A stretch of 48,229 nucleotides of DNA from CALMKX01 sp036274895 (GCA_036274895.1 DASUEU010000048.1:1-48229); one strand, 5' to 3'. Numbered from the stretch's first letter, positions 7,987 through 16,202 are shown. Notes: generated by a model from the letters alone, not told the origin. A program made the numbers and translations.

Positions 7987-8435
7987 GGTTGCGGGAATGG
8001 CGACTCCTTGTCTTCCTTCCCGCGATTCTGAGCTTCAAACACCCCCCGCAGCTCCCCGAGTCTCACCCGCAGCTCCCCTTCCCCATGGCCCACCGCCGGG
8101 CCGCTGCCCCACACCGGACCGGGCCAGGCGGCGTCATTGTGGAAGCGAGCCACGACGTGGACGTGCAGCTGGGGCACCACGTTGCCGAGGGCGCCGACGT
8201 TGATCTTGTCCGGCCGATGGAGCCCCGTGAGGGCTTCGGCCACCCGGGCCACCTCCTCGATCAGCACGGCCCGATCGGCCGGTGCCAGCTCGTGGATCTC
8301 CCGCACCCCCTCCCGCTCGGGCACCAGGATCAGCCAGAGGAAGCGCGCGTCGTCCATCAGCAGCAGCCGGCACAGCTCCAGCCGGGCCACCTCGTGGGTG
8401 TCACCGGCCAGCCGGGAGTCGAGGGTGAAGGGCAT
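7983..8435 (-). CDS. HIT-family nucleotide hydrolase
   Basis: This is a 150-residue histidine-triad protein. HIT enzymes hydrolyse dinucleoside polyphosphates or nucleoside phosphoramidates in the cytoplasm. The diagnostic stretch is KINVGALGNVVPQLHVHVVA near residues 78-97, in which the LHVHV segment carries two of the triad histidines. The first triad histidine of classic HIT (H-x-H-x-H) is Q in this subgroup, as in many bacterial 'GNVVPQLHVH' proteins. ARFHNDAAWPGPVWG after it is typical of the same subgroup. The start at 8435 has no strong ribosome-binding site. The stop overlaps the start region of the decayed antitoxin gene. Confidence 0.9.
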   Translation of the reverse strand: MPFTLDSRLAGDTHEVARLELCRLLLMDDARFLWLILVPEREGVREIHELAPADRAVLIEEVARVAEALTGLHRPDKINVGALGNVVPQLHVHVVARFHNDAAWPGPVWGSGPAVGHGEGELRVRLGELRGVFEAQNRGKEDKESPFPQP

Positions 8436-8551
8436 GGTGGGGCAGCGTAGCAGAGGGCCAAACGCTGGCCGGAAAAAGTTTGGCGGGTTCCGGCGATAAT
8501 CGACGTAGGCTTCTATAGCAATTCATCTCTCGAACCTGATAACCACCAAAC

Positions 8552-8563
8552 GGAGGTACCTCC
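8552..8563 (+). promoter_or_regulatory. Palindromic ribosome-binding site directly before the start codon
   Basis: GGAGGTACCTCC is a perfect 12-bp palindrome that ends at the base before ATG 8564. Its left half is the Shine-Dalgarno sequence. In mRNA the two halves could pair as a 4-bp stem with a GUAC loop, or as an intermolecular dimer, partly masking the site. No regulator is implied by the sequence. Confidence 0.6.
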
Positions 8564-11440
8564 ATGCCTCGACCCAGGCAACCATGGGCTCGCCGCTCTC
8601 GTCTCCTGATCTGGCTCTTGCCCATCACCCTACCCCTCTTCTTCGCCGCCCTGCCGCCCTCCAGCCCGGGAAGCCCCCATCCCGCGAGCTTCACCCTCTT
8701 CGAGAGCGGCCAGGTACGCCCGCTCGCCCTCGACCCGGACGGCCGCTTCCTCTACGCTTTGAACACCCCGGACGCCAGCCTCGAGATCTTCCGCATCCAC
8801 GAGCATGGTTCCCAAGCACCCCTCGAGGCCGTGGGCTCGGTCCAGGTCGGCCTGGAGCCGGTGGCCGTGGCGGTGCGCAACCGCCAGCAGGTCTGGGTGG
8901 TCAACCACCTCTCGGACTCGGTTTCGATCGTCGACGTCTCGAACCCGCGCCACGCCAAGGTGGTGCGCACCCTGCTGGTGGGTGACGAGCCGCGTGACAT
9001 CGTCTTCGCCGGTCCAGACCGGGGGCGTGCGTTCATCACCACTGCCCACCGCGGCCAGAACCATCCCCTCGATCCCCAGCTGACCACCCCCGGCGTGGGC
9101 CGCGCGGACGTCTGGGTGTTCGACGCCGACCACCTGGGCGCCGCGCTCGGCGGCACCCCGGAGACCATCGTCAGCCTGTTCACCGACACGCCCCGCGCCC
9201 TCGCCGTCAGCCCGGACGGCTCGCGGGTCTACGCCGCCGGCTTCCACACCGGCAACAAGACGGCCTCGCTCGAGGGCCTCTACGTCACCGACGGCGGCCC
9301 CGCGGCACCGGACGGCTTCGGCCTGCCGGCCCCGGTCACCAATTTCCAGGGCCTGGCCCAGCCCGAGGAAGGGCTGATCTTGCAGCACGACGGGGAGCAC
9401 TGGCGCGACCCCGCCACCGGCCGCAACTTCGACCACCTGATGCGCTTCAACCTGCCGGACAAGGACGTCTTCGCCCTCGACGCCCTGGCCGACCCGCCCG
9501 TCCTGCTACCGGGCGGCGCCTTCTCGGGCGTCGGTACGGTGCTGTTCAACCTGGCGGTCAACCCGGCGAACGGCAAGGTCTACGTGTCGAACACCGAGGC
9601 GCGCAACGACCTGCGCTTCGAGGGTGGCGGCGACTTCGCCGGCGAGACCCTGCGCGGTCACCTGGCCGAGGCTCGCATCACCGTGCTCGACGGCACCCAG
9701 GTGCTACCCCGCCACTTGAACAAGCACATCGACTACGACGACTGCTGTGACGCCCTGCCCAACTCGGTGAGCGATCGCAGCCTGGCGCAGCCCACGGCGA
9801 TGGCGGTCTCCGCCAACGGCAGCACCCTCTACGTGGCGGCCTTCGGCTCGGCAAAGATCGGCGTCTTTTCGACCGCCGCCCTCGAGAACGACAGTTTCGT
9901 GCCCGACGCCGCCAGCCACATCGAGCTGGCCGGCGGCGGCCCCAGCGGCCTGGTGCTCGACGAGAGCAACGGCCGCCTCTACACCCTGACCCGCTTCGAC
10001 AACACCGTGCGGGTGATCGACACCGCCAGCCGCCAGGAGGTGGCTCACCGGACCCTGTTCAACCCCGAGCCTGGGCACATCGTGGCCGGCCGCCGCTTCC
10101 TCTACGACGCCCGCCTCTCCTCCTCGAACGGCGAGGCTTCCTGCGCTAGCTGCCACATCTTCGGTGACCTCGACTCCCTGGCCTGGAACCTCGGCAACCC
10201 GGACGAGGAGATCCTCGAGAACCCCGGCCCCTTCCTCGACGACGACGAGCCCTTCCCCGGAGCCCAGAACTTCCATCCCATGAAGGGCCCCATGACCACC
10301 CAGAGCCTGCGCGGCATGGACAACCACGGCCCCATGCACTGGCGGGGCGACCGCAACGGCAACAACGAGGTGGCGGCGAGCGCCCAGCCGGACACCGGCA
10401 TCTTCGACGAGCGGCAGGCCTTCCGCGAGTTCAACCCGGCCTTCGAGGGCCTGCTCGGCGGCCCCCGGCAGCTGACCCCGGCGGAGATGGAGGCGTTCAC
10501 CGACTTCATCCTCGAGATCACCTATCCGCCGAACCCGATCCGCAACCTCGACAACAGCCTCACCACGGCCCAGGCGAACGGCCGCCAGCACTTCTTCGCC
10601 GCCCTCTCCACCCCGCGCAACCCGGCGATCCCGGGCTCGGCCCCCGTCACCTGCCAGAGCTGCCACACCCTCGATCCCCAGGGCAACGCCGAGTTCGGCG
10701 TGGCCAAGCCCGGCTTCTTCGGCAGCCGCGGTCTCGGCGTGACTGAGCCCACCGCTCTCCAGCACCTGGAAGCGGCCCAGCTTCGCAACCTCTACCAGAA
10801 GGTCGGCATGTTCGGCCTGGCCCCGACGCCGCCGGGGATCCTCACCCCTCACAGCGACTTCAGCCACCAAGGGGACCAGATCCGCGGCTTCGGCTACTTG
10901 CACAACGGCGCCATCGACACGGTCTTCCGCTTCATGTCGTCGATCGCCTTCTCGGAGTTCGCCGCTCCCGAGGGCTTCCCCTTCAGCCCGGCCGGTGACC
11001 CCGCCCGGCGGGAGGTGGAGTCCTTCCTGCTCGCCTTCGACAGCAACCTGGCCCCGATCGTCGGCCAGCAGGTGACCCTCGACCGTCACAATGGAGCGGC
11101 CGTGGGCACGCGCATCGACCTCTTGATCCAGCGCGCCGCAGCTTCACCGGCGGAATGTGAGCTGGTGGCGAACACTCGTCTGGGCTCGCGGGAGCAGAGC
11201 TGGCTGTACCTGGTGGGCACCGGCAAGTTCCGTCCCAACGAGCACGGCAAGCCCTCGCTCACCGATGCCCAGCTGCGCCAGAAAGCCCAGGCCGCGCCGC
11301 TGACCTACACCTGCGTGCCAGTCGGCTCCGGCCAGCGCCTCGGCCTCGACGCCGACCTCGACGGTTGCTTCGACCTGAGCGAAGAGAAAGCCGGCTTCGA
11401 CCCGCGCGATCCGGCTAGCCACCCGCAGCACTGCTTCTGA
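8564..11440 (+). CDS. Exported beta-propeller/di-heme cytochrome c protein
   Basis: The protein has 958 residues. An N-terminal hydrophobic stretch (LLIWLLPITLPLFFAALPP) acts as a signal or anchor. Residues 45-500 contain YVTN/YNCE-type repeats, such as PLALDPDGRFLYALNTP, PVAVAVRNRQQVWVVNHLSD and PTAMAVSANGSTLYVAAFGS, and should fold as a seven-blade-type propeller. The C-terminal 430 residues carry two heme c sites, CASCH near 527 and CQSCH near 697, as in di-heme peroxidase/MauG-like or 'surface antigen-cytochrome' proteins. A calcium-like DADLDGCFD loop lies near the end. Periplasmic or surface redox activity is likely; the substrate is unknown. A palindromic ribosome-binding site fixes the start. 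No cytochrome maturation genes are nearby. Confidence 0.85.
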   Translation: MPRPRQPWARRSRLLIWLLPITLPLFFAALPPSSPGSPHPASFTLFESGQVRPLALDPDGRFLYALNTPDASLEIFRIHEHGSQAPLEAVGSVQVGLEPVAVAVRNRQQVWVVNHLSDSVSIVDVSNPRHAKVVRTLLVGDEPRDIVFAGPDRGRAFITTAHRGQNHPLDPQLTTPGVGRADVWVFDADHLGAALGGTPETIVSLFTDTPRALAVSPDGSRVYAAGFHTGNKTASLEGLYVTDGGPAAPDGFGLPAPVTNFQGLAQPEEGLILQHDGEHWRDPATGRNFDHLMRFNLPDKDVFALDALADPPVLLPGGAFSGVGTVLFNLAVNPANGKVYVSNTEARNDLRFEGGGDFAGETLRGHLAEARITVLDGTQVLPRHLNKHIDYDDCCDALPNSVSDRSLAQPTAMAVSANGSTLYVAAFGSAKIGVFSTAALENDSFVPDAASHIELAGGGPSGLVLDESNGRLYTLTRFDNTVRVIDTASRQEVAHRTLFNPEPGHIVAGRRFLYDARLSSSNGEASCASCHIFGDLDSLAWNLGNPDEEILENPGPFLDDDEPFPGAQNFHPMKGPMTTQSLRGMDNHGPMHWRGDRNGNNEVAASAQPDTGIFDERQAFREFNPAFEGLLGGPRQLTPAEMEAFTDFILEITYPPNPIRNLDNSLTTAQANGRQHFFAALSTPRNPAIPGSAPVTCQSCHTLDPQGNAEFGVAKPGFFGSRGLGVTEPTALQHLEAAQLRNLYQKVGMFGLAPTPPGILTPHSDFSHQGDQIRGFGYLHNGAIDTVFRFMSSIAFSEFAAPEGFPFSPAGDPARREVESFLLAFDSNLAPIVGQQVTLDRHNGAAVGTRIDLLIQRAAASPAECELVANTRLGSREQSWLYLVGTGKFRPNEHGKPSLTDAQLRQKAQAAPLTYTCVPVGSGQRLGLDADLDGCFDLSEEKAGFDPRDPASHPQHCF

Positions 11441-11461
11441 GCCCCTGCTTCGAACCACTTG

Positions 11462-11508
11462 CGAGGTGCCAGCCATTTCGGGGAAGTCTCCCGAAGTGCC
11501 TGGCACCC
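11462..11508. repeat. Inverted pair of CTGGCACC-type palindromic repeats
   Basis: CGAGGTGCCAGCCATTTCGG (from 11462) and TCCCGAAGTGCCTGGCACC (from 11489) are one copy of each subtype of the family, facing opposite ways 5-6 bases apart. The same head-to-head arrangement occurs at 30956-31009, so the pair, rather than the single copy, may be the mobile unit. Confidence 0.75.
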
Positions 11509-11534
11509 TTCGCTTCGCTCAGGGCAGGCCCTCG

Positions 11535-11562
11535 GGCGGGCCACTACAGGCGGGCCACTACG
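11535..11562. repeat. 14-bp tandem duplication
   Basis: GGCGGGCCACTACA at 11535-11548 is followed at once by GGCGGGCCACTACG at 11549-11562, differing only in the last base. It looks like a simple slippage or insertion footprint between two REP-like elements. Confidence 0.7.
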
Positions 11563-11598
11563 GCCGTGCCGCCAAGAACCACTCCGCCCCTTAGTGTG

Positions 11599-11670
11599 AT
11601 CCTGAGCGAAGCGAAGGATCTGGGCTGGGGCCTCCACCGCCTGCCCCCAGGTCCTTCGCTTCGCTCAGGA
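11599..11670. repeat. Inverted pair of TTCGCTTCGCTCAGG repeats (MITE/REPIN-like)
   Basis: TCCTGAGCGAAGCGAAGGA at 11600-11618 and its exact reverse complement at 11652-11670 enclose 33 bases. A further forward copy without the pair lies at 11507-11524, abutting the neighbouring repeat. This motif is widespread in GC-rich bacteria. The 19-bp arms can form a long stem. Confidence 0.8.
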
Positions 11671-11883
11671 CGACAACACGGGGCGCTGTCCAAGGTGCCT
11701 CAACGCAAACTGCTGGCGCCATCAGTGCTGTTCAAGCCCTGAGGCTCCGTCCTACAGACTTGCGCCGTGGTGGGCCTACGCTCGACAGGCAGGCACGACT
11801 TCACATCCACCGTCAACGCCCCGGCCCGCTGGTCCTTCCAACCGATGCCCTCGACTTGGGAACCACACTGCCCGCGCGTTGCG

Positions 11884-11912
11884 TTGACACCAACACCCTA
11901 GATTGCTAGCTT
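11884..11912 (+). promoter_or_regulatory. Sigma-70-type promoter candidate for the lipoprotein gene
   Basis: TTGACA at 11884-11889 and TAGCTT at 11907-11912 are separated by 17 bases. The spacer contains CCTAGATTG (11897-11905), the reverse complement of the core of the GACAATCTAGG boxes before padR. The start codon is about 170 bases downstream, so a long leader is implied. This is a prediction from sequence only. Confidence 0.5.
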
Positions 11913-12090
11913 TGGTGAAACCAGAGAGACTAACGGCGACGAGCCCGGGCCGTGCCGAGCGCGCGGGCAGTAGCTCCACCGTGATTCGGTGCACAGCCCT
12001 TCAATGTGGACCTTGGCGGGACCAATAGCGAGATGTCCGACGGATTCGGCGCCTGGCTCGCGGCTTCGCCTTTGCGATCGGTAGGCGGCG

Positions 12091-12780
12091 ATGGTTCGCA
12101 CAAGCCACTTCTTGGCAGTCGTCTTGTTAGTGCCGCTCCTGGCGTGCTCGTCGACGAGCTACAGCATCAAGGAGACGATCGTCGTCCCGAGGGAGGTTAG
12201 ACCGCCGCAACTGGTGCCACCCGACCTCACACCCTACGTACCGAGATTCATTGACGTGCTTCAGGACGCGGGCTTCAGCGTGCAGCAGACAGACGACCCA
12301 CGCGCCCTCCAGCTCTGGCTGAACTTCGATCCCGACCCCTGGAACATGCGAGTCACTGTCTCGTTGGTTCGCGATGGCGCCCCAATCCTCACGGCTGAGG
12401 CGAGGAACGCAGGCTGGGGGAACATGCTCGCACAGGGCGCATCGGTGAAGAACCTGGCAGACAGCGCTCTAACCCAGTTCTCGTCGGAACTCAAGCAGGT
12501 GCGATTGACCCTACGGATCGAGCCGGCCGCGGCCCCGAACGAAGCCGCCAACACTCGTCAAGCGCATGGCATCGTGAACTTCTACTCCGAGCCATCCTCA
12601 GCCGAGGTCTGGCTCGATGGCAAGTTGATAGGAAGCACTCCCCTGGAGGGGTACCCGCTCGCCACCGGCGAACACCATGTTGCGTTCAAGCGCGCCGGGT
12701 ACCAAGTTTGGGTGCGGGATTTCAGCGTTGCTCAGGGCGTTAGGACTCAGCTCACCGCACTCCTGGAACGCCAGGAATAG
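12091..12780 (+). CDS. Lipoprotein with C-terminal PEGA domain
   Basis: The protein has 229 residues. Residues 1-19 are a lipoprotein signal peptide with lipobox LLAC, so Cys19 or thereabouts would be acylated and the protein tethered to a membrane. The middle (30-145) resembles no family I can name; it has mixed alpha/beta character. Residues 155-225 form a PEGA domain: GIVNFYSEPSSAEVWLDGKL, then IGSTPLEGYPLATGEHHVAF and KRAGYQVW. PEGA domains are surface or periplasmic beta-sandwich modules, often in S-layer or lipoproteins. GC content and codon use are visibly lower than in the backbone, consistent with later acquisition. The promoter candidate at 11884 is the likely start of transcription. 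Confidence 0.8.
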   Translation: MVRTSHFLAVVLLVPLLACSSTSYSIKETIVVPREVRPPQLVPPDLTPYVPRFIDVLQDAGFSVQQTDDPRALQLWLNFDPDPWNMRVTVSLVRDGAPILTAEARNAGWGNMLAQGASVKNLADSALTQFSSELKQVRLTLRIEPAAAPNEAANTRQAHGIVNFYSEPSSAEVWLDGKLIGSTPLEGYPLATGEHHVAFKRAGYQVWVRDFSVAQGVRTQLTALLERQE

Positions 12781-12835
12781 GCACTCCTGCTTCACCGCGC
12801 TGAACTAGCGAGTGAAGGTACGCGAGAGGACGTCT

Positions 12836-13432
12836 ATGCTCCTTTTCGGCTTTGATCCCGGTGGTGTGAAGAGCTTTGGCTGGGCCGTGCTTGGTCTCTC
12901 TACGCGAGGCAAAGTGGAAGGTCTCCGCACCGGAGTCGTTTCGAACGCACCCGAGGCTGTGGAGAGCGTTCGAAGAGCGGCAGCCTCGCCGCCTGCAGCG
13001 GTCGGCATCGACGCTCCGTTGTTCTGGACACAGAAGGGAGATCGCGCCGCCGATGCATACTTGCGGCGGCGCGTGACAGCAGCCGGTGGAGCCGGCGGCA
13101 CCGTCGGCAGCGTCAACTCACTCCGGGGAGCCTGTTTGGTTCAAGGCATCTTGACCGCACGTCTGGTCGCAGCTTCATGGCCAGATGCCTTCATCACAGA
13201 GGCTCACCCCAAGGCCCTACTGCTTCTCTCCTCCGTCGCCCATCAGTTCTGGGAGGAACACGTGTCGCAGTCGTCTCAGAACCACGAACGCGATGCCGCA
13301 CTTGCTGCCTTCGCAGCTTGGGCGGCGGCGACTTCCCGACCTGGCTGGCGTAACCTCGTCGAGGACGAGCCAGATGTCGTCTTCCCAACGGGTAAGGCTG
13401 TCACCTACTGGTTCCCTGACGGGCGGGATTGA
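12836..13432 (+). CDS. DUF429-like predicted nuclease with RNase H fold
   Basis: The protein has 198 residues. MLLFGFDPGGVKSFGWAVLG is the first RNase H-like strand with an acidic residue, as in RuvC and YqgF. VGIDAPLFW (about 68-76) supplies a second Asp, ITEAHPKAL a Glu and NHERDAALAAFAAW a final Asp, giving a DDED-like set. The 'GGTVGSVNSLRGACLVQG' stretch is typical of this DUF429-related group. No substrate is known. ATG 12836 is chosen because GAGAGGA precedes it and the protein then opens on the first strand; GTG 12812 would add eight residues. The gene follows the lipoprotein by 55 bases and shares its lower GC. Confidence 0.7.
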   Translation: MLLFGFDPGGVKSFGWAVLGLSTRGKVEGLRTGVVSNAPEAVESVRRAAASPPAAVGIDAPLFWTQKGDRAADAYLRRRVTAAGGAGGTVGSVNSLRGACLVQGILTARLVAASWPDAFITEAHPKALLLLSSVAHQFWEEHVSQSSQNHERDAALAAFAAWAAATSRPGWRNLVEDEPDVVFPTGKAVTYWFPDGRD

Positions 13433-13711
13433 GCTTGAGATGGCTCCGCAGTTCCTGGATCCGTGAGCGCTGTCGCGGCGGCGCGTGAGTTCCAAGTCGA
13501 ACGTGAAATGACGATCGGCGTCTTCCTTAGCCTGCTCGTACACCGGGGCCACCCTGTGCGAGCCATGGAGGCATGACCTACCTATTACCAGCGAGGGCCG
13601 GACAAGCCGAGGTCGGCTTGGTGGCAAGCTCACGCCTGGGCTCGCTGGTCTACCAGCCTGCCAGAGATTGGGGGTTGACGGGTCGGCGTCCCGGTCCGGC
13701 GACCCCACCCC

Positions 13712-14386
13712 TCACTTCCACCAGGACGAAGGACCACCGTGCCAGGGCGCGACGTAGGTGTACTGCTTCTCGGAGGACTCGTACTCGATCTGGCGTTCCT
13801 TCTTCTTCACCTTCTTCTTTTCCTCGCGATTGACCTCGATGCGGTTGAAGGTGATGTTCTTCACGTTGGACTCGTGCTCGTCCTTCTCCTCTTCGTCGAG
13901 AAGGAGGTTCGATCCCCGGTCTTTCTTCGACTGGCTCAAGGACTGATACCACTTGGTGAGCGCCTTCTCCGCCTTCTTGATCCGCGCCTCGGCCGAGTCG
14001 TTGTAGTTGGAGTTCTTCCCGGCGTGGACGCCGAGGTTCGGCGCCGGCCTTCCGAGGCTCTGGCCTTCGATCAGCTTGGCTTCCCACTTCTCGTAGAGCC
14101 ACTGGGCGTACCTTTGGAGCTTGCTCCCCACCTGGGCGTACTCTCCAGTGAGCTCGGACTGGATCATGCGTTGCACGACCGCGTGCGCTCGGGGCGGCGG
14201 CGGGGCCGGGGCCGCCTGGGCCACGGCCGCGCGGACGTGGGCAGCCATCGAGACCTGGGCTCCCGGCATCGCGGCACGGGCCTTGGGCTGCAGCGAGCGT
14301 CCGATGGCCGCCTGCACGTGCGGGGCGACCACTCGGGCGGGCGGGGCGTGCGGGGAGACGGGGCGTCGCGGAGAGCCTTGGGGCAT
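13712..14386 (-). CDS. Uncharacterised protein with HVQAA-QPK/VQRM leader and charged C-terminus
   Basis: The protein has 224 residues. The first 75 are Pro/Ala-rich and contain APHVQAAIGRSLQPKA and a weaker repeat AAHVRAAVAQAAP, ending in HAVVQRMIQ. Leaders of this pattern (H-V-x-A-A...Q-P-K, then VQR) recur on otherwise unrelated proteins in myxobacteria, cyanobacteria and others, often toxin-like, including eCIS-linked DUF4157 neighbours. Residues 85-224 are hydrophilic and rich in Lys and Glu (LLDEEEKDEHESNVKN, EEKKKVKKKERQIEYESSEK) and match no family I recognise; the region is like a small nuclease or effector by composition only. There is no signal peptide. The ATG at 14386 begins the leader; upstream sequence is antisense to the next gene. 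The 279 bases beyond the stop hold no clear gene. Confidence 0.55.
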   Translation of the reverse strand: MPQGSPRRPVSPHAPPARVVAPHVQAAIGRSLQPKARAAMPGAQVSMAAHVRAAVAQAAPAPPPPRAHAVVQRMIQSELTGEYAQVGSKLQRYAQWLYEKWEAKLIEGQSLGRPAPNLGVHAGKNSNYNDSAEARIKKAEKALTKWYQSLSQSKKDRGSNLLLDEEEKDEHESNVKNITFNRIEVNREEKKKVKKKERQIEYESSEKQYTYVAPWHGGPSSWWK

Positions 14387-14494
14387 CGAGCTCTCAGGAT
14401 GCCGGAAGCACCCCCCGGGGTCAAGCCCGACGGCCCGGTGCCGGGCGGGTAAGATCCGGGCTCCAAACCCCGAGCCGATCCGGAGGACTTCCCG

Positions 14495-15058
14495 ATGCCC
14501 CGACGCCCCCTGGCCGCCTTCGCCCTCTTCGTCCTTCTCGGCTCCCTGGCGGGAGCCCACCTCGCCGCGGAGCCGCCGGGCTCGCCCTCCGGACCCGCCC
14601 TGGTGATCCTCGTGCGCCATGCCGAGAAGGCCGCCGAAGGCGGAGACGACCCGGCCTTGTCCACCGCCGGCCAGGCGCGGGCTCAAGCCCTGGTCACCGC
14701 CCTGGAGCACAGCGGCGTGACCGCCGTGGTCACCAGCCAACTGCGGCGCACCTGGGAGACTGCCGCACCCCTCGCCGCCGGGCGGGAGCTCGAACCCGAG
14801 AAGGTGGAGGTGAGGCGAGGCGAGGTCGAAGCCCACGTCCAGGCCGTGGCCGCGGCGGTGTCCCGCCACGCCGGGGGCGTGGTGCTGGTGGTCGGCCACA
14901 GCAACACGATCCCGAAGATCGTCACCGCCTTGGGCGGTCCTACGCTGCCCGACCTCTGCGACGGCAGCTATGAGGACCTCTTCCTGCTGGTGCCGGGACA
15001 GGGGAGCAGCCCGGTGCGGGTGGTGCGGGCGAAGTACGGCGCGCCGAGCCCGTGCTAG
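14495..15058 (+). CDS. Exported histidine phosphatase (phosphoglycerate mutase-like fold)
   Basis: The protein has 187 residues. A signal peptide (about 1-25, ending LAAE) places it outside the cytoplasm. LVRHAEKA near 40-47 is the RHG-type catalytic motif with the phospho-accepting His. TSQLRRTWETA supplies the second Arg, and VVGHSNTIPKIV the second catalytic His. Branch 1/2 histidine phosphatases include SixA-like and alkaline periplasmic enzymes; the substrate cannot be deduced. GGAGG eight bases before the ATG fixes the start. It lies divergent to the HVQAA-leader gene and converges on mvaS, with 25 bases between the stops. Confidence 0.9.
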   Translation: MPRRPLAAFALFVLLGSLAGAHLAAEPPGSPSGPALVILVRHAEKAAEGGDDPALSTAGQARAQALVTALEHSGVTAVVTSQLRRTWETAAPLAAGRELEPEKVEVRRGEVEAHVQAVAAAVSRHAGGVVLVVGHSNTIPKIVTALGGPTLPDLCDGSYEDLFLLVPGQGSSPVRVVRAKYGAPSPC

Positions 15059-15083
15059 CAGGGCGAACGGGAGCCTCGCTTCC

Positions 15084-16163
15084 CTACCCCCTGAGCCGCC
15101 GGTACTCCTCCGCATCGATGAGCCGCCGGCTGGCGAGGTCTTGCTCGACGTCCTCGGCCCAGGCGCCGGCGCGAGCGGCGGGGCCGGCTTGGAGCAGGAG
15201 CAGCTCGGAGCCGAAGCCGGAGCCGTAGGAGAAGGCCGCCAGGCGCTCGCCGGTGGCGAGGCCGCGGAGGGCCTCGGCGACCGAGAGCCACAGGCTGGCC
15301 GTGTAGGCGTTGCCGGTCAAGCGATTCCAGCCCATGGTGGGATCCACCTTGTCGCGGAACAGGGCCTCGATCTCCTCGGCGCTCATCCCGAACGACTCCC
15401 CCAGGGCCACCACGGCCTTCTTCACCATCTTGGGGAAGGGCACGTGGAAGCAGAGGTAGCGCAGGCCGGCGAGTTCCCGGGCCGGGTCTGCGCCGTTCAC
15501 CAGGGCCGAGAAGCAACGCTCCGCGGCGCGCTTGTAGCAGTCGAGAGAGAACGGACCGTCCACCCGCGGGAAGGCCTCTCCCACCGGGCGCCAGAAGTCG
15601 AAAGCGGGCTCGCTGTAGGGGTAGGAGGCGGTCTCGAGCGCAGCGACTTCCGGCTCGGCCACCACCATGGCCACGGCCCCGGCACCCTGCGTAGGCTCCC
15701 CGGGATCGCCCGGAGCGTAGAGGGCCACGTCGGCGGCGATCACCAGAGCCACCTTGCCGGCCGAGGCCCCGGAGAGCCGCCATTCCGCGGCCTGCCGGAG
15801 CGCCAGCGTTCCCCCGTAGCAGGCGTGCTTGACCTCGTAGGAGCGCACCGCCCCGGCCAGGCCCAGCCGGTCAGCCACCCAGGCCGAGAGCGGGCGGCTC
15901 ATGTCGAGGGCGGACTCGGTGCCCAGGGCCAGGAGGCCGATCGTGGCCGGGTCACCACCCCAGCGCTCGAGAGCCCGGCGCCCGGCCGCCACCGCCAGCT
16001 CCACCACGCCGAAACCCCCGGGGCACAGCGCCATCTCCCGGCAGCCGAGGCCGACGGTGTACTTCTGCGGGTCGACGCCGGCGAGCTTGGCCAGCTCACC
16101 GACCTCCATCGCCAGGGGCGGCAAGGAGAGCCCCAGACTGGCGATCCCGGTTGGTATGGTCAT
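15084..16163 (-). CDS. mvaS: Hydroxymethylglutaryl-CoA synthase
   Basis: This enzyme condenses acetyl-CoA with acetoacetyl-CoA to HMG-CoA, the entry to the mevalonate pathway for isoprenoids. The protein has 359 residues, a bit short of the usual 380-400. Catalytic residues are present: Glu83 in GTESALD, Cys115 in VKHACYGGT and His240 in CFHVPFPKMVKKA. GNAYTASLW and FSYGSGFGSE are further family blocks. It is the last gene of the leftward cluster, 101 bases after the GTPase gene, with a hairpin in the gap. No other mevalonate gene is in the window. HMGS-like enzymes in beta-branching of polyketides are an alternative, but no PKS gene is nearby. Confidence 0.93.
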   Translation of the reverse strand: MTIPTGIASLGLSLPPLAMEVGELAKLAGVDPQKYTVGLGCREMALCPGGFGVVELAVAAGRRALERWGGDPATIGLLALGTESALDMSRPLSAWVADRLGLAGAVRSYEVKHACYGGTLALRQAAEWRLSGASAGKVALVIAADVALYAPGDPGEPTQGAGAVAMVVAEPEVAALETASYPYSEPAFDFWRPVGEAFPRVDGPFSLDCYKRAAERCFSALVNGADPARELAGLRYLCFHVPFPKMVKKAVVALGESFGMSAEEIEALFRDKVDPTMGWNRLTGNAYTASLWLSVAEALRGLATGERLAAFSYGSGFGSELLLLQAGPAARAGAWAEDVEQDLASRRLIDAEEYRRLRG

Positions 16164-16202
16164 GACTCCCTCCTTCTCGAGACCTCTTCAGTGCTTCACG
16201 CA

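Larger units (their letters stand above)
11441..12090. other. Repeat-rich intergenic region of 650 bp
   Basis: No convincing gene is present. The first 230 bases hold an inverted REP pair, a 14-bp tandem duplication and an inverted pair of TTCGCTTCGCTCAGG-type repeats. The remaining 400 bases have lower GC and no repeat, and include a good sigma-70 promoter at 11884-11912 that reads toward the lipoprotein gene. The region marks the boundary between the high-GC backbone and the lower-GC block of 11.9-13.6 kb. Confidence 0.6.

Noticed and set aside
11305..11637. A 110-codon minus-strand frame at the end of the cytochrome gene
   Set aside because: It runs through repeat elements and the antisense strand of the di-heme protein; the translated repeats explain its odd composition.
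11881..13432. Integron gene cassettes
   Set aside because: The low GC suggested cassettes, but no attC-like GTTRRRY/RYYYAAC pair or integrase was found.
13217..13708. A 163-codon minus-strand frame across the gap after the DUF429-like gene
   Set aside because: Half of it is antisense to the DUF429-like gene, no start context or known motif is visible, and composition is unremarkable.
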